Positions 8,422-17,212 of a stretch of 64,000 nt of DNA are shown here, piece by piece (the first letter of the stretch is position 1; every line of letters begins with the position of its first letter). The position numbers and the translations under genes are program-made. The notes under the pieces were generated by a model. The model did not search any database, was not told where the DNA came from, and was given only the letters and a program-made list of their open reading frames with translations. The stretch comes from Streptococcus rubneri (GTDB taxonomy: Bacteria; Bacillota; Bacilli; Lactobacillales; Streptococcaceae). The stretch covers positions 496,001 through 560,000 of the forward strand of contig NZ_SRRP01000001.1 in assembly GCF_004785935.1 (NCBI RefSeq), given 5' to 3'.

Positions 8422-8973
8422 GACATAATTTAAATTATGTAGCATTTATTGAATCAGACGAAGAAACTTTGTATCTTTAAGATGCAAAGTTCTCTGCGTC
8501 CTTGATATCTTAGATTAGAGCACGGGCTAAAAGCTTGGAAAAAAGATAAATCTCCTTGACTTCATCGAAGTCTGAGTTGATTTCCTATTTTTCGGTCGCT
8601 TTTAAACGCCCTTTGCATCATAAAATTGAACTCGGGGCTAAAGTCTGTGTGAAAAAGATAAACTTTCCTAGAAACTAAAGTTTCTTCGTCAAGTTTCCTA
8701 TTTTCACTTTGACTTTTGACGCCCTTAGTATCTTGTAAATGAATCCGGACGGAGGCCTGTGAAAAAAAGATAGATTTCCTTGTGTTCATCGAACACATCG
8801 TCAATCTCCTATTTTTTCTTTGTCCTCTTCGTCCTTGATATCTTAGATTAGAGCACGGGCTAAAAGCTCGGAAAAAAGATAAATCTCCTTGACTTCATCG
8901 AAGTCTGCGTTGATTTCCTATTTTTCGGTCGCTTTTAAACGCCCTTTGCATCATAAATAGAATAGGAGAGGTC
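8422..8973 (+). repeat. Tandem hairpin-repeat array between pdhB and pdhC
   Basis: This 552-bp gap holds no credible gene. It consists of about four and a half units of ~110 bp. Each unit runs GAAAAAAGATAAA..TCC, a short perfect hairpin, then GATTTCCTATTTTT and a CGCCCTT..ATC region. The unit hairpins differ in sequence but keep their form: AACTTTG../..GATGCAAAGTT (8466-8492), GACTTCATCGAAGTC (8558-8572), AGAAAC..GTTTCT (8670-8684), TGTGTTCATCGAACACA (8781-8797), and GACTTCATCGAAGTC again (8891-8905). Segments 8497-8624 and 8830-8957 are a 128-bp direct repeat with only two differences. The last unit ends at the pdhC ribosome site. Confidence 0.85.
8423..8440. repeat. AT-rich palindrome abutting the pdhB stop
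   Basis: ACATAATTTAAATTATGT is a perfect 18-bp palindrome starting 2 bp after the pdhB stop codon. It shares the ACATAA-N6-TTATGT plan with sites at 18925, 21867 and 29274, each of which also abuts a stop codon. Confidence 0.6.
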
Positions 8974-10017
8974 ATGGCTGATGATAAGCTAAGAGCGACT
9001 CCTGCGGCTAGAAAATTAGCGGATGATCTTGGGATCAACCTCTATGATGTTTCTGGTTCAGGCGCAAACGGTCGTGTCCACAAAGAAGACGTGGAAACAT
9101 ATAAAGACACAAATGTGGTTCGCATTTCACCACTTGCAAAACGAATTGCTTTAGAACACAATATTGCTTGGCAAGAAATCCAAGGAACTGGTCATCGTGG
9201 TAAGATCATGAAGAAGGATGTCCTTGCTTTCCTTCCTGAGAATATTGAGAAGGATACCATTAAGTCACCTGCCCAAATTGAGAAGGTAGAAGAGGCTCCT
9301 GATAATGTAACACCTTATGGTGAGATCGAGCGAATTCCGATGACACCAATGCGTAAGGTGATTGCTCAACGGATGGTGGAATCTTATTTGACAGCACCAA
9401 CCTTTACATTGAACTATGACGTCGATATGTCTCAAATGTTGGCCCTTCGTAAGAAGGTATTGGATCCAATCATGGAAGCAACTGGCAAGAAAGTCACTGT
9501 AACAGATTTGCTTTCTCTTGCGGTTGTTAAGACCTTGATGAAACATCCATACATCAATGCGTCATTGACGGAAGATGGCAAAACCATCATCACTCACAAC
9601 TATGTCAACTTGGCTATGGCGGTTGGGATGGACAATGGACTGATGACACCGGTTGTCTATAACGCAGAAAAGATGACTTTATCAGAGTTGGTGGTAGCCT
9701 TCAAGGACGTTATCGGACGTACCTTGGACGGTAAATTAGCCCCAAGCGAATTGCAAAATTCAACCTTTACTATCAGTAACTTGGGAATGTTTGGTGTTCA
9801 ATCTTTTGGACCGATTATCAACCAACCAAACTCTGCCATTCTTGGGGTTAGCGCAACTGTTGAAAAACCAGTTGTAGTTAATGGTGAAATCGTCATTCGT
9901 CCAATCATGAGCTTGGGCTTGACCATTGACCACCGCGTTGTCGATGGTATGGCTGGTGCCAAATTCATGAAAGACTTGAAAGCCTTGATTGAAGACCCGA
10001 TTTCAATGTTGGTCTAA
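8974..10017 (+). CDS. pdhC: PDH E2 dihydrolipoamide acetyltransferase without a lipoyl domain
   Basis: A 347-aa E2 core that transfers the acetyl group to CoA. There is no N-terminal lipoyl domain. Instead the protein begins with two peripheral-subunit-binding domains in tandem: RATPAARKLADDLGINLYDVSG at ~6-40 and RISPLAKRIALEHNIAWQEIQG at ~50-86. The catalytic domain from ~120 carries the active-site motif TIDHRVVDGMAGA near the C-terminus (His and Asp of HxxxDG). The lipoyl domain is on E3 in the next gene. AGGAGAGG precedes the ATG, so the missing domain is not a misplaced start. Related streptococci share this arrangement. Confidence 0.93.
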   Translation: MADDKLRATPAARKLADDLGINLYDVSGSGANGRVHKEDVETYKDTNVVRISPLAKRIALEHNIAWQEIQGTGHRGKIMKKDVLAFLPENIEKDTIKSPAQIEKVEEAPDNVTPYGEIERIPMTPMRKVIAQRMVESYLTAPTFTLNYDVDMSQMLALRKKVLDPIMEATGKKVTVTDLLSLAVVKTLMKHPYINASLTEDGKTIITHNYVNLAMAVGMDNGLMTPVVYNAEKMTLSELVVAFKDVIGRTLDGKLAPSELQNSTFTISNLGMFGVQSFGPIINQPNSAILGVSATVEKPVVVNGEIVIRPIMSLGLTIDHRVVDGMAGAKFMKDLKALIEDPISMLV

Positions 10018-10058
10018 TCAACGAGAGAGAATAGAAACAAGAAAAAGAGGGAAATAAA

Positions 10059-11765
10059 ATGGCCTTAGAAGTAATTATGCCAAAAGCCGGCGTAGATATG
10101 ACCGAAGGACAAATCGTTCAGTGGAATAAAAAAGTCGGCGAATTTGTAAAAGAAGGAGAAATTCTCCTTGAAATCATGACAGATAAAGTCAGCATGGAAT
10201 TGGAAGCTGAAGAAGATGGCTACTTGATTGCTATCTTAAAAGGGGACGGCGAGACTGTTCCTGTAACAGAAGTGATTGGTTACCTTGGTGAAGAAGGGGA
10301 GAACATTCCAACAGCTGGAGCAGCTACTCCAGAAGCAAGTCCAGCGCCAGCTGCAGCAAGTGCTTCAAATGATGACAATAAGAGCGATGATGCTTATGAT
10401 ATCGTTGTTATTGGTGGTGGACCTGCTGGTTATGTTGCTGCCATTAAAGCAGCTCAATTAGGTGGTAAGGTTGCTCTTGTTGAGAAATCTGAACTTGGTG
10501 GAACTTGCTTGAACCGCGGATGTATCCCAACTAAGACTTACCTACACAACGCTGAAATCATTGAAAATATCGGTCATGCGGCAAACCGTGGGATCATCAT
10601 TGATAATCCTAGCTTCACAGTAGATATGGACAAGGTTCTTGAAACCAAGAACAAGGTTGTAAATACTTTGGTTGGTGGTGTTGCAGGACTTCTTCGTAGC
10701 TACGGAGTTGATGTTCATAAGGGTATCGGTACCATTACGAAAGATAAGAATGTTTTGGTTAATGGTTCTGAGTTACTTGAAACTAAGAAGATTATCCTTG
10801 CTGGTGGTTCAAAAGTCAGCAAGATTAACGTTCCTGGCATGGAATCATCCCTTGTAATGACCAGTGATGACATCTTGGATATGAATGAAGTCCCAGAAAG
10901 CCTTGTGATCATTGGTGGTGGGGTTGTCGGTATCGAACTTGGTCAAGCCTTCATGACCTTTGGTTCTAAGGTTACGGTCATCGAAATGATGGATCGCATT
11001 GTCCCAGCAATGGATGCGGAAGTATCTAAGAACCTTCGCTTGATCCTTGAACGCAAAGGTATGACTATCTTGACAGATACTAAACTGCAAGAAATCATTG
11101 AAGAAGATGGCAAACTCCGTATCAAGGTTGAAGGAAAAGACGATATCATTGCAAATAAAGCTCTTCTTTCAATCGGTCGTGTTCCAGATCTTGAAGGAAT
11201 CGGTGAAGTGGAGTTTGAATTGGATCGTGGTCGTATCAAGGTCAATGAATACATGGAAACATCTGTTCCAGGTATCTACGCACCAGGTGATATCAACGGT
11301 ACGAAGATGTTGGCTCACGCTGCCTTCCGTATGGGTGAAGTTGCTGCTGAAAATGCCCTTAAAGGAAATCACGCTGTTGCCAAATTGAACTTAACTCCTG
11401 CAGCTATCTACACACTTCCAGAAGTTGCGGCTGTTGGTTTGACAGAAGAACAAGCTCGTGAGAAATATGATGTCCAAATCGGTAAATTCAATTTTGCCGC
11501 AAACGGACGTGCCATTGCATCAGATGCGGCTCAAGGTTTTGTTAAGGTCATTGCAGACAAGAAATATGGTGAAGTTCTTGGGGTTCACATCATTGGTCCA
11601 GCAGCAGCTGAATTGATCAACGAAGCTTCAACTATCATTGAGATGGAAATCACTGTAGAAGAAATGCTCAAGACCATCCATGGGCACCCAACCTTCTCAG
11701 AAGTGATGTACGAAGCCTTTGCGGATGTACTTGGAATGGCCATCCATTCACCTAAGAAAAAATAA
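10059..11765 (+). CDS. pdhD: PDH E3 dihydrolipoamide dehydrogenase with N-terminal lipoyl domain
   Basis: A 568-aa flavoprotein that reoxidises dihydrolipoamide with NAD+. Residues 1-80 are a lipoyl domain with the attachment lysine in MTDKVSMELE (Lys43). An Ala/Pro/Ser linker follows (~85-112), then a class I pyridine nucleotide-disulfide oxidoreductase: IVVIGGGPAGY, the redox disulfide in GGTCLNRGCIPTK, the second dinucleotide fold VIIGGGVVGIELGQ, and the His-Glu pair in HGHPTFSE. It is about 100 aa longer than a plain E3 because of the lipoyl domain, which compensates for its absence in PdhC. Confidence 0.95.
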   Translation: MALEVIMPKAGVDMTEGQIVQWNKKVGEFVKEGEILLEIMTDKVSMELEAEEDGYLIAILKGDGETVPVTEVIGYLGEEGENIPTAGAATPEASPAPAAASASNDDNKSDDAYDIVVIGGGPAGYVAAIKAAQLGGKVALVEKSELGGTCLNRGCIPTKTYLHNAEIIENIGHAANRGIIIDNPSFTVDMDKVLETKNKVVNTLVGGVAGLLRSYGVDVHKGIGTITKDKNVLVNGSELLETKKIILAGGSKVSKINVPGMESSLVMTSDDILDMNEVPESLVIIGGGVVGIELGQAFMTFGSKVTVIEMMDRIVPAMDAEVSKNLRLILERKGMTILTDTKLQEIIEEDGKLRIKVEGKDDIIANKALLSIGRVPDLEGIGEVEFELDRGRIKVNEYMETSVPGIYAPGDINGTKMLAHAAFRMGEVAAENALKGNHAVAKLNLTPAAIYTLPEVAAVGLTEEQAREKYDVQIGKFNFAANGRAIASDAAQGFVKVIADKKYGEVLGVHIIGPAAAELINEASTIIEMEITVEEMLKTIHGHPTFSEVMYEAFADVLGMAIHSPKKK

Positions 11766-11783
11766 TATTATCCTTTCAATTGA

Positions 11784-11913
11784 TTTTCTTAAAGTAGTAC
11801 GGACGGCAGCGACCTCTATTAGAGTTCCATGCCTAAAAATTGAGCCTCTTGTCTCAATTTTTCCGAGAAATGTAACGATAACTCGTTACATTTCTTTTTA
11901 CTACTTCAGAAAA
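11784..11913 (+). other. Branched RNA-like secondary structure between pdhD and lplA
   Basis: A closing helix, AAGTAGTA (11792-11799) with TACTACTT (11899-11906), is extended by TTTTC/GAAAA. It encloses three hairpins: GGCA..CTCT-ATT-AGAG..TGCC (11805-11832), AAAAATTGAG/CTCAATTTTT (11835-11862), and GAAATGTAACGA/TCGTTACATTTC (11867-11894). The layout is a four-way junction of ~130 nt. I do not recognise a named riboswitch. It may be a structured leader for lplA or a small mobile repeat. Confidence 0.55.
11867..11899 (+). terminator. Probable terminator of the pdh operon
   Basis: A 12-bp perfect stem with a 4-nt loop is followed directly by TTTTT, about 100 bp after pdhD. It is also the third hairpin of the larger branched structure. 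Confidence 0.75.
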
Positions 11914-11993
11914 TTAAGTGAAATTCAACTATTTCTGTCTAATGCTCATCCTGCTATGAGTAGGATTTATAAAACGAATTTTTTGGAATTACT

Positions 11994-12983
11994 ATGAAAT
12001 ACATTATCAATCATTCAAACGACACTGCTTTTAATATTGCTTTAGAGGAATATGCTTTTAAACACCTTTTGGACGAGGATCAAATCTTCCTTCTTTGGAT
12101 TAACAAACCATCTATTATTGTAGGACGTCACCAAAATACCATCGAGGAAATTAACCGTGACTATGTTCGTGAAAATGGAATTGAAGTAGTCCGTCGAATC
12201 AGTGGTGGTGGAGCTGTTTACCATGATTTGAACAACCTTAACTATACCATCATTTCAAAAGAAGATGAAAACAAGGCCTTTGACTTCAAGAGCTTCTCTA
12301 CTCCGGTTATCAATACTTTGGCTGAACTTGGTGTTAAAGCTGAATTTACAGGCCGTAACGACTTAGAAATCGACGGTAAGAAATTCTGTGGCAATGCCCA
12401 AGCCTATATCAATGGCCGGATCATGCACCATGGTTGTCTTCTCTTTGACGTGGATTTGTCAGTCCTAGCTAACGCACTTAAAGTTTCTAAAGATAAGTTT
12501 GAATCAAAAGGGGTTAAATCAGTCCGTGCTCGAGTAACTAATATTATCGATGAGTTGCCAGAAAAAATCACGGTTGAAGAGTTCCGGGACCTACTTTTGG
12601 ACTACATGAAGAAAGAATACCCTGAGATGACAGAATATGTCTTCTCGGATGAAGAATTGGCTGAAATCAATCGTATCAAGGAAACCAAGTTTGGTACCTG
12701 GGATTGGAACTATGGAAAGTCTCCTGAATACAATGTCCGTCGTGGCACTAAATTCCCTAGCGGTAAGGTTGAAATCTTCGCTAACGTCATTGAATCAAAA
12801 ATTCAAGATATCAAGATTTACGGTGACTTCTTTGGTATCGAAGACGTAGCGGCAGTAGAAGATGTCCTTCGTGGTGTCAAATACGAACGCGAAGACGTTC
12901 TTAAAGCCCTACAAACCATTAACCTAGGTCGTTACTTCGCAGGAATCACTGCAGAAGAAATTGCTGAAGCAGTGGTGGAATAA
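11994..12983 (+). CDS. lplA: Lipoate-protein ligase A
   Basis: A 329-aa ligase that adenylates free lipoate and attaches it to the lipoyl lysine, presumably of PdhD. The catalytic domain shows the family motifs RRISGGGAVYHDLNNLNYT (~65-84), GRNDLEIDGKKFCGNAQ (~119-135) with the conserved lysine, and RIMHHGCLLFDVDL. A C-terminal accessory domain runs from ~245 onward. Only a weak ribosome site (TTGGAATT) precedes the ATG. Its place straight after the pdh operon fits its role. Confidence 0.95.
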   Translation: MKYIINHSNDTAFNIALEEYAFKHLLDEDQIFLLWINKPSIIVGRHQNTIEEINRDYVRENGIEVVRRISGGGAVYHDLNNLNYTIISKEDENKAFDFKSFSTPVINTLAELGVKAEFTGRNDLEIDGKKFCGNAQAYINGRIMHHGCLLFDVDLSVLANALKVSKDKFESKGVKSVRARVTNIIDELPEKITVEEFRDLLLDYMKKEYPEMTEYVFSDEELAEINRIKETKFGTWDWNYGKSPEYNVRRGTKFPSGKVEIFANVIESKIQDIKIYGDFFGIEDVAAVEDVLRGVKYEREDVLKALQTINLGRYFAGITAEEIAEAVVE

Positions 12984-12992
12984 AGTCATAAG

Positions 12993-13170
12993 AGAGTGGG
13001 ACAGAAATCGGAAATTCGTTAGAATTCGATTTCGTCGTCCCACCTCCGCACAGTTGAGTAGGGCTGTAAAAGCTGACGAAATCAGCGTAGTAGAGCCCAG
13101 TCAACCACTGCGTCTTGCTCGACAATCCAAAGACAATTGAGAGGCTAGGACTTTTGTCCCAGCCTCTTTT
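12993..13170 (+). repeat. ~178-bp intergenic repeat, copy 1
   Basis: First of three copies in the window (others at 42528-42706 and, inverted, 59852-60030). It has three hairpins: GTGGGAC/GTCCCAC at the left, a long central stem around CAGTTGAGTAGGGCT with GCTGA/TCAGC inside, and GAGGCTaGGAC/GTCCcAGCCTC followed by Ts at the right. The right end works as the lplA terminator. It contains no open frame of note. Confidence 0.92.
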
Positions 13171-13172
13171 TT

Positions 13173-13226
13173 TGAAACTAGTTTCACATAAAAATTATTG
13201 TTTTACTAAGGATTTTGTAGTATAGT
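13173..13226 (+). promoter_or_regulatory. Promoter and palindrome upstream of the ABC transporter operon
   Basis: TTGTTT (13198-13203), a 17-bp spacer and TATAGT (13221-13226) form a plausible promoter with a ~125-nt leader. A perfect 14-bp palindrome TGAAACTAGTTTCA lies at 13173-13186. Thirteen of its 14 bases recur at 61429-61442, upstream of ccdA. Confidence 0.55.
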
Positions 13227-13356
13227 AAAGGTGGAAAAGTGTATTCGCTTACAAAGAATGTAACTGTAATTTGTAAAACTCAGTAATTATTAAACAACGA
13301 AATTAATTGACTAGCTAGGTATTACTTTCCTTTTCTGCTTTAGAAAGTGTGATGAT

Positions 13357-15366
13357 ATGAAACGTGTCTTTATTATTTTATCAAACCTTTTCATCTCTAG
13401 CTTTTTGATTTGGATTGCCTTTATTTCTCCAAATACGGTTATCCACCGCAGTCTTCCGGTAGTAGGTGTGGTGAAACAAGAAAAGAGCGTCACATATGAA
13501 GAGTTATCTTCCAGTTTAGACCGCTTGGCAAGGGAAAATCATAGTATAATTGCCCGTCAGATACAAAGAACAGACTCTAAGGGGCAGGTTGTTTTCACCT
13601 ATGAAATCTACGGAGAGGGAAAACTTCCTCTTGGGATTAAAAGAGAGAAGAAAGAACTGGCTGCCAAAGAAAGCCTGCTAAAGAATTATTATATATTAAC
13701 AGGTGATTTGGAAACTGAAAAGCTGGATCAAACTCTTCATACTCTTGGTTTCTCACAAACTTTTATTGAGAAACCGAATCCTCTGCAGACCCTTATTGCC
13801 TTTTTTGGCTCAGGTTCACAATCACTTGCCTTGGTTATTTTTATCATTAGTTTTAGCTCTTTGACGATTATACAAAAAACACTTGAAATGAGAAGTGCTG
13901 GGATTCGATATATTTCAGGAATGAGACGCTTGCAAGTTTTCGGACATTCTCTAAAAGATGATAGTATAGAGTTGCTTTTGGGATGTATTGGCGCAAGTAT
14001 AATGGGTGCTGTTCTGATTTATTGTTTTCAATTGACACCTTTTTCCTATTCCATCGTCATTTTCAGTAGTATTATTTACAATGGGATTTTACTAATTTTG
14101 TCTGTTTTCTTATCTTTCCTCTTTGCATATAGTATTCAAACGATTCATTTAGTCCCCCTTTTAAAAGGGAAGGTTCCATTGAAGCGCATATTGGTTTTCC
14201 TCTTTATTTGTCAATTTCTCGCTGTGGCATTAATTGGCCTTGCGATTCATCGAATCAGTATTTATGGATCAGTCTGGCAAACTCACCAAGAGGGAAGTGA
14301 GGCTTGGTTAAAACAGTCGAATTGGGTCCAAATTAGTACAAGTCGGGAGGATTTTTCACAGAAAACAAACAAAGAGACGCAAATTGAGGACAGAGCAAAA
14401 TGGTCTAAGCTCATCGAGTCTGGTATTGAAAATGGTGGTCTTTTAGCTTATCATAATCTCGTATCTTTTAGTTCAAAAGGAGTTATGACGGATCCTAGTA
14501 CAGGTAAAGAGTTTTCAATCACAGATTACGATCCTCTTGCCAATAGCCTGTATGTCACTCCAAATTATCTTGATATCCAAAGGATCTCAGTTTCCCCTGA
14601 GGAAAAAGAGCGCTTGAATCACTTGCAAGCTGGAGAATTTGGACTCTTACTTCCGGAAAAATTAAAAGGTCGAGAAGAGGAGATGATCAAACGATATGAA
14701 GATTATCTATCTCCTCGAGATGATCAAGGAAATATCACCTTATCAATGAAGGCGCAGGTAACGTATATTCCGAATCATCAAAAACGCTTTATCTACAACA
14801 ACACACCAATTAGCTATAAGCAATTCTTTACCGATCCGGTTTTAGTGGTTATTCAACCTGAAAGTTTTGGAGGCTATGAGAATCCATATTTCACCCACCT
14901 TGATTCCTACCTTTATTTTAATGGGCTTCAGAATAGTAAGAAGCTAATCGCTGAGTATAATCTTGAAAAAAGTGTTAGTCAGTACGACTATGCAGTGGAC
15001 GTTTACCAGCAAATGGCCCAAAAAATACAAATAGAAAATCTCATGGCGATTGCAGGAGGAGTCTTTGGTATAGCAACCTCTGTTCTTCTTTTTAACACTA
15101 TGAATTTCCTATATTTTGAAGAGTTTAGAAAACAAATCTTCTTGAAGAAGATTGCAGGTCTGGGATTTGTAAACATTCACCAAATGATTTTGCTCTCAGA
15201 AAGTAGCCTCTTGCTATTAGGAAGCCTCTTGGTATTCCTTCTCACTCAAGAATGGTGGATTGCTCTTGTCACTCTCTTTCTATTTATTACTAATGCTTGG
15301 TTCATTCTCCTGTACCGGTCTCATAAAGAAGACCACTTGTTAGCCACTGTACTGAAAGGAGCCTAA
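13357..15366 (+). CDS. Bacteriocin-associated integral membrane protein (lactococcin 972 type permease)
   Basis: A 669-aa membrane protein resembling the bact_immun_7tm/DUF1430 family. An N-terminal membrane segment (4-24) precedes a ~120-residue external domain. About four segments follow at ~155-300, then a second large external domain (~300-550). The last three segments (~560-660) include IAGGVFGIATSVLLFNTMNFLYFEEFRKQ. This is a MacB/FtsX-like plan. The ATPase gene starts one base after its stop, so they form one exporter. In known clusters this pair accompanies a lactococcin-972-like peptide gene, but none is visible within 350 bp upstream or between downstream genes. Export of, or immunity to, a peptide is inferred. 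Confidence 0.8.
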   Translation: MKRVFIILSNLFISSFLIWIAFISPNTVIHRSLPVVGVVKQEKSVTYEELSSSLDRLARENHSIIARQIQRTDSKGQVVFTYEIYGEGKLPLGIKREKKELAAKESLLKNYYILTGDLETEKLDQTLHTLGFSQTFIEKPNPLQTLIAFFGSGSQSLALVIFIISFSSLTIIQKTLEMRSAGIRYISGMRRLQVFGHSLKDDSIELLLGCIGASIMGAVLIYCFQLTPFSYSIVIFSSIIYNGILLILSVFLSFLFAYSIQTIHLVPLLKGKVPLKRILVFLFICQFLAVALIGLAIHRISIYGSVWQTHQEGSEAWLKQSNWVQISTSREDFSQKTNKETQIEDRAKWSKLIESGIENGGLLAYHNLVSFSSKGVMTDPSTGKEFSITDYDPLANSLYVTPNYLDIQRISVSPEEKERLNHLQAGEFGLLLPEKLKGREEEMIKRYEDYLSPRDDQGNITLSMKAQVTYIPNHQKRFIYNNTPISYKQFFTDPVLVVIQPESFGGYENPYFTHLDSYLYFNGLQNSKKLIAEYNLEKSVSQYDYAVDVYQQMAQKIQIENLMAIAGGVFGIATSVLLFNTMNFLYFEEFRKQIFLKKIAGLGFVNIHQMILLSESSLLLLGSLLVFLLTQEWWIALVTLFLFITNAWFILLYRSHKEDHLLATVLKGA

Positions 15367-15367
15367 T

Positions 15368-15994
15368 ATGATTAGCATAGAACATTTAACCAAATCATTT
15401 GGCCAACGAACGGTCTTTCAAGATTTGAGCTTGCAATTTACAGAAGGTAAGGTCTATGCTCTGATCGGAAATAGTGGGTGTGGTAAAACAACCTTGCTTA
15501 ATATCTTGGCGAAGATAGAGCCTTATGAAAAAGGGAGTATAAGCTATAAAGGGCAAGAACTGAAACAGATCAAACAGCATCACTTTTTTAAGCATGAATT
15601 AGGCTATCTCTTTCAAAACTTTGGCCTACTTGAAAACGAGACTATCGCTACAAATTTAGATCTGGGTTTGATTGGGCAAAAATTAACGAAAAAAGAGAAG
15701 AAACAGCAAGAAGAAGAAGTGCTCAAGAAAGTAGGATTGGCTTACCTTGCTCTGGATCAAAAGATTTATGAATTATCTGGGGGAGAGGCGCAACGTGTCG
15801 CATTAGCTAAAGTTATTTTAAAAGATCCACCTTTAATTTTGGCAGATGAACTAACTGCAGCACTGGATCCAGAAACCTCACAAGAGGTGATGGACTTGCT
15901 CTTAATGTTAAAGAGTCAAGAGCGTATAATCATTATTGCAACCCATAATCCAGTAATTTGGGAAAAAGCTGACGAAGTGGTAAAGCTCAACTAG
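15368..15994 (+). CDS. ABC transporter ATPase (lactococcin 972 group)
   Basis: A 208-aa ATP-binding subunit. It has Walker A GNSGCGKTT (~33-41), the Q-loop in LFQNFGLLENE, the signature LSGGEAQRVALAK and Walker B LILADELTAALDPE, in normal order with an H-loop in IATHN. It is short, as expected for the LolD/MacB-type group. An ATG immediately after the permease stop, preceded by AAAGGAG, points to tight coupling. It energises the permease for peptide export or resistance. Confidence 0.92.
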   Translation: MISIEHLTKSFGQRTVFQDLSLQFTEGKVYALIGNSGCGKTTLLNILAKIEPYEKGSISYKGQELKQIKQHHFFKHELGYLFQNFGLLENETIATNLDLGLIGQKLTKKEKKQQEEEVLKKVGLAYLALDQKIYELSGGEAQRVALAKVILKDPPLILADELTAALDPETSQEVMDLLLMLKSQERIIIIATHNPVIWEKADEVVKLN

Positions 15995-16064
15995 TCCATG
16001 GCTGAAGAATAGTTTGATTTTCTACATTATCTTTTATAGCTAGCTATTCATGAGGTATAGGCTG

Positions 16065-17198
16065 ATGAAGAAAAAAGATCATGTCAAACAAAAATTTTTA
16101 AGTTTTATCATCATTGGGATTATCATACTCTTATCAGCCTGCACTCTTGTAGGACCACAAAAAAAATCTCCTTCCGGTAGTACCAATGTGTCTAGGAAAA
16201 TAGGATTCGAGGAAAGAAAGGCAGAAGATTTATTAAAAAATTCTATTTCTATTCCTTATCCAGATGGGAAAATCTTTACACCTACCGCGCTGTCAAATGA
16301 TGGGATTGCTTATGGCGAGGCTGTTGACCAAGGACACGAAGATCAGAATTATCTTGCCAGTATGAATATACATACCAAGGAGTTTCAAAAGATAAAAGAT
16401 GTTGAAAAGACATCTAATCTGACTCATGTAGCTGTTAGCTATGTAGACCATGATATTGTTATTTTTGAAGAGTATGATCAACTCAATCAGACAGGGATTT
16501 ACTATCTTTGGAAGATAAAAGACGCATCTTTAACGACACTGATCGATAGGAGACCTATTGGAACGGTTCCAGTTACTCAAGTAGCTCGATCCAACCAGAA
16601 ACTCTTTATAAATTATGAAGTAGGCGATAGCCTATATCAAATTGAAGAATTTGACCTTGAAACAGGGTCTCATCAGACGATTGAATCAGAAAATAGCAGT
16701 TTTCCGAATGTCTTTAAAGATTACTTGTATTATGTACAAATTGATAACACAGCTTTAACCACAAAAATTGTAGCCTACTCCTTAAGTGATGGGCAGAAAA
16801 AGGTTATAGATCAAACAAAGGATGATCAATGCTATTATGTCGATTTATTGACGAATGGGCACAATCTCCTTTACTTGGTTGCAAATAATAAAGATGCTTC
16901 ATTTACCTTTGAAAATAAAAACCATAAGAAGATATTTTCTACTTCGCAGGCAGAAACCTCCATATATCGCAATATTTATCTCACCTATATGGGAGAAAGA
17001 AGAAGTGAGGAGCGAGTTAAATCACAGTATTATTTGTGGGATTTAAAGCATCAGATTCATTATTTATATGATCATGGCCCCATTTTGCTATCAGATAAAG
17101 GAATTTTATGGATTCAATTCAAAAAGAAGGATAGTGAGATTCCAAAAGGTGAAATCTATCGAAATGAAAACTCCGTGATGCGCTATCAAGAATGGTAG
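16065..17198 (+). CDS. Predicted lipoprotein, beta-propeller-like, unknown function
   Basis: A 377-aa lipoprotein. The signal peptide ends in the lipobox LSAC with Cys26 as the lipidation site. I chose ATG 16065, which has GAGGT 8 bp upstream, over the ATG at 16050. The mature part has recurrent beta-strand stretches spaced ~45 residues apart, such as DGIAYGEAVD, GIYYLWKIKD, SLYQIEEFDL and TKIVAYSLSD. This suggests a beta-propeller, though no repeat signature is strict. It lies 70 bp after the ATPase and overlaps the upstream region of the C39-like lipoprotein, so it likely acts with the exporter on the outer membrane face. Confidence 0.75.
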   Translation: MKKKDHVKQKFLSFIIIGIIILLSACTLVGPQKKSPSGSTNVSRKIGFEERKAEDLLKNSISIPYPDGKIFTPTALSNDGIAYGEAVDQGHEDQNYLASMNIHTKEFQKIKDVEKTSNLTHVAVSYVDHDIVIFEEYDQLNQTGIYYLWKIKDASLTTLIDRRPIGTVPVTQVARSNQKLFINYEVGDSLYQIEEFDLETGSHQTIESENSSFPNVFKDYLYYVQIDNTALTTKIVAYSLSDGQKKVIDQTKDDQCYYVDLLTNGHNLLYLVANNKDASFTFENKNHKKIFSTSQAETSIYRNIYLTYMGERRSEERVKSQYYLWDLKHQIHYLYDHGPILLSDKGILWIQFKKKDSEIPKGEIYRNENSVMRYQEW

Positions 17199-17212
17199 AA
17201 AGGAGAAAAATC

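Noticed and set aside
8422-8973. BOX or RUP elements, or a T-box leader, in the pdhB-pdhC gap
   Set aside because: I did not see the boxA/boxC or RUP sequences I know, nor a T-box core; the units look like a distinct family.
12984-13356. Lactococcin-972-like bacteriocin gene upstream of the ABC permease
   Set aside because: The gap is occupied by the 178-bp repeat and promoter; no secreted small frame with a ribosome site.
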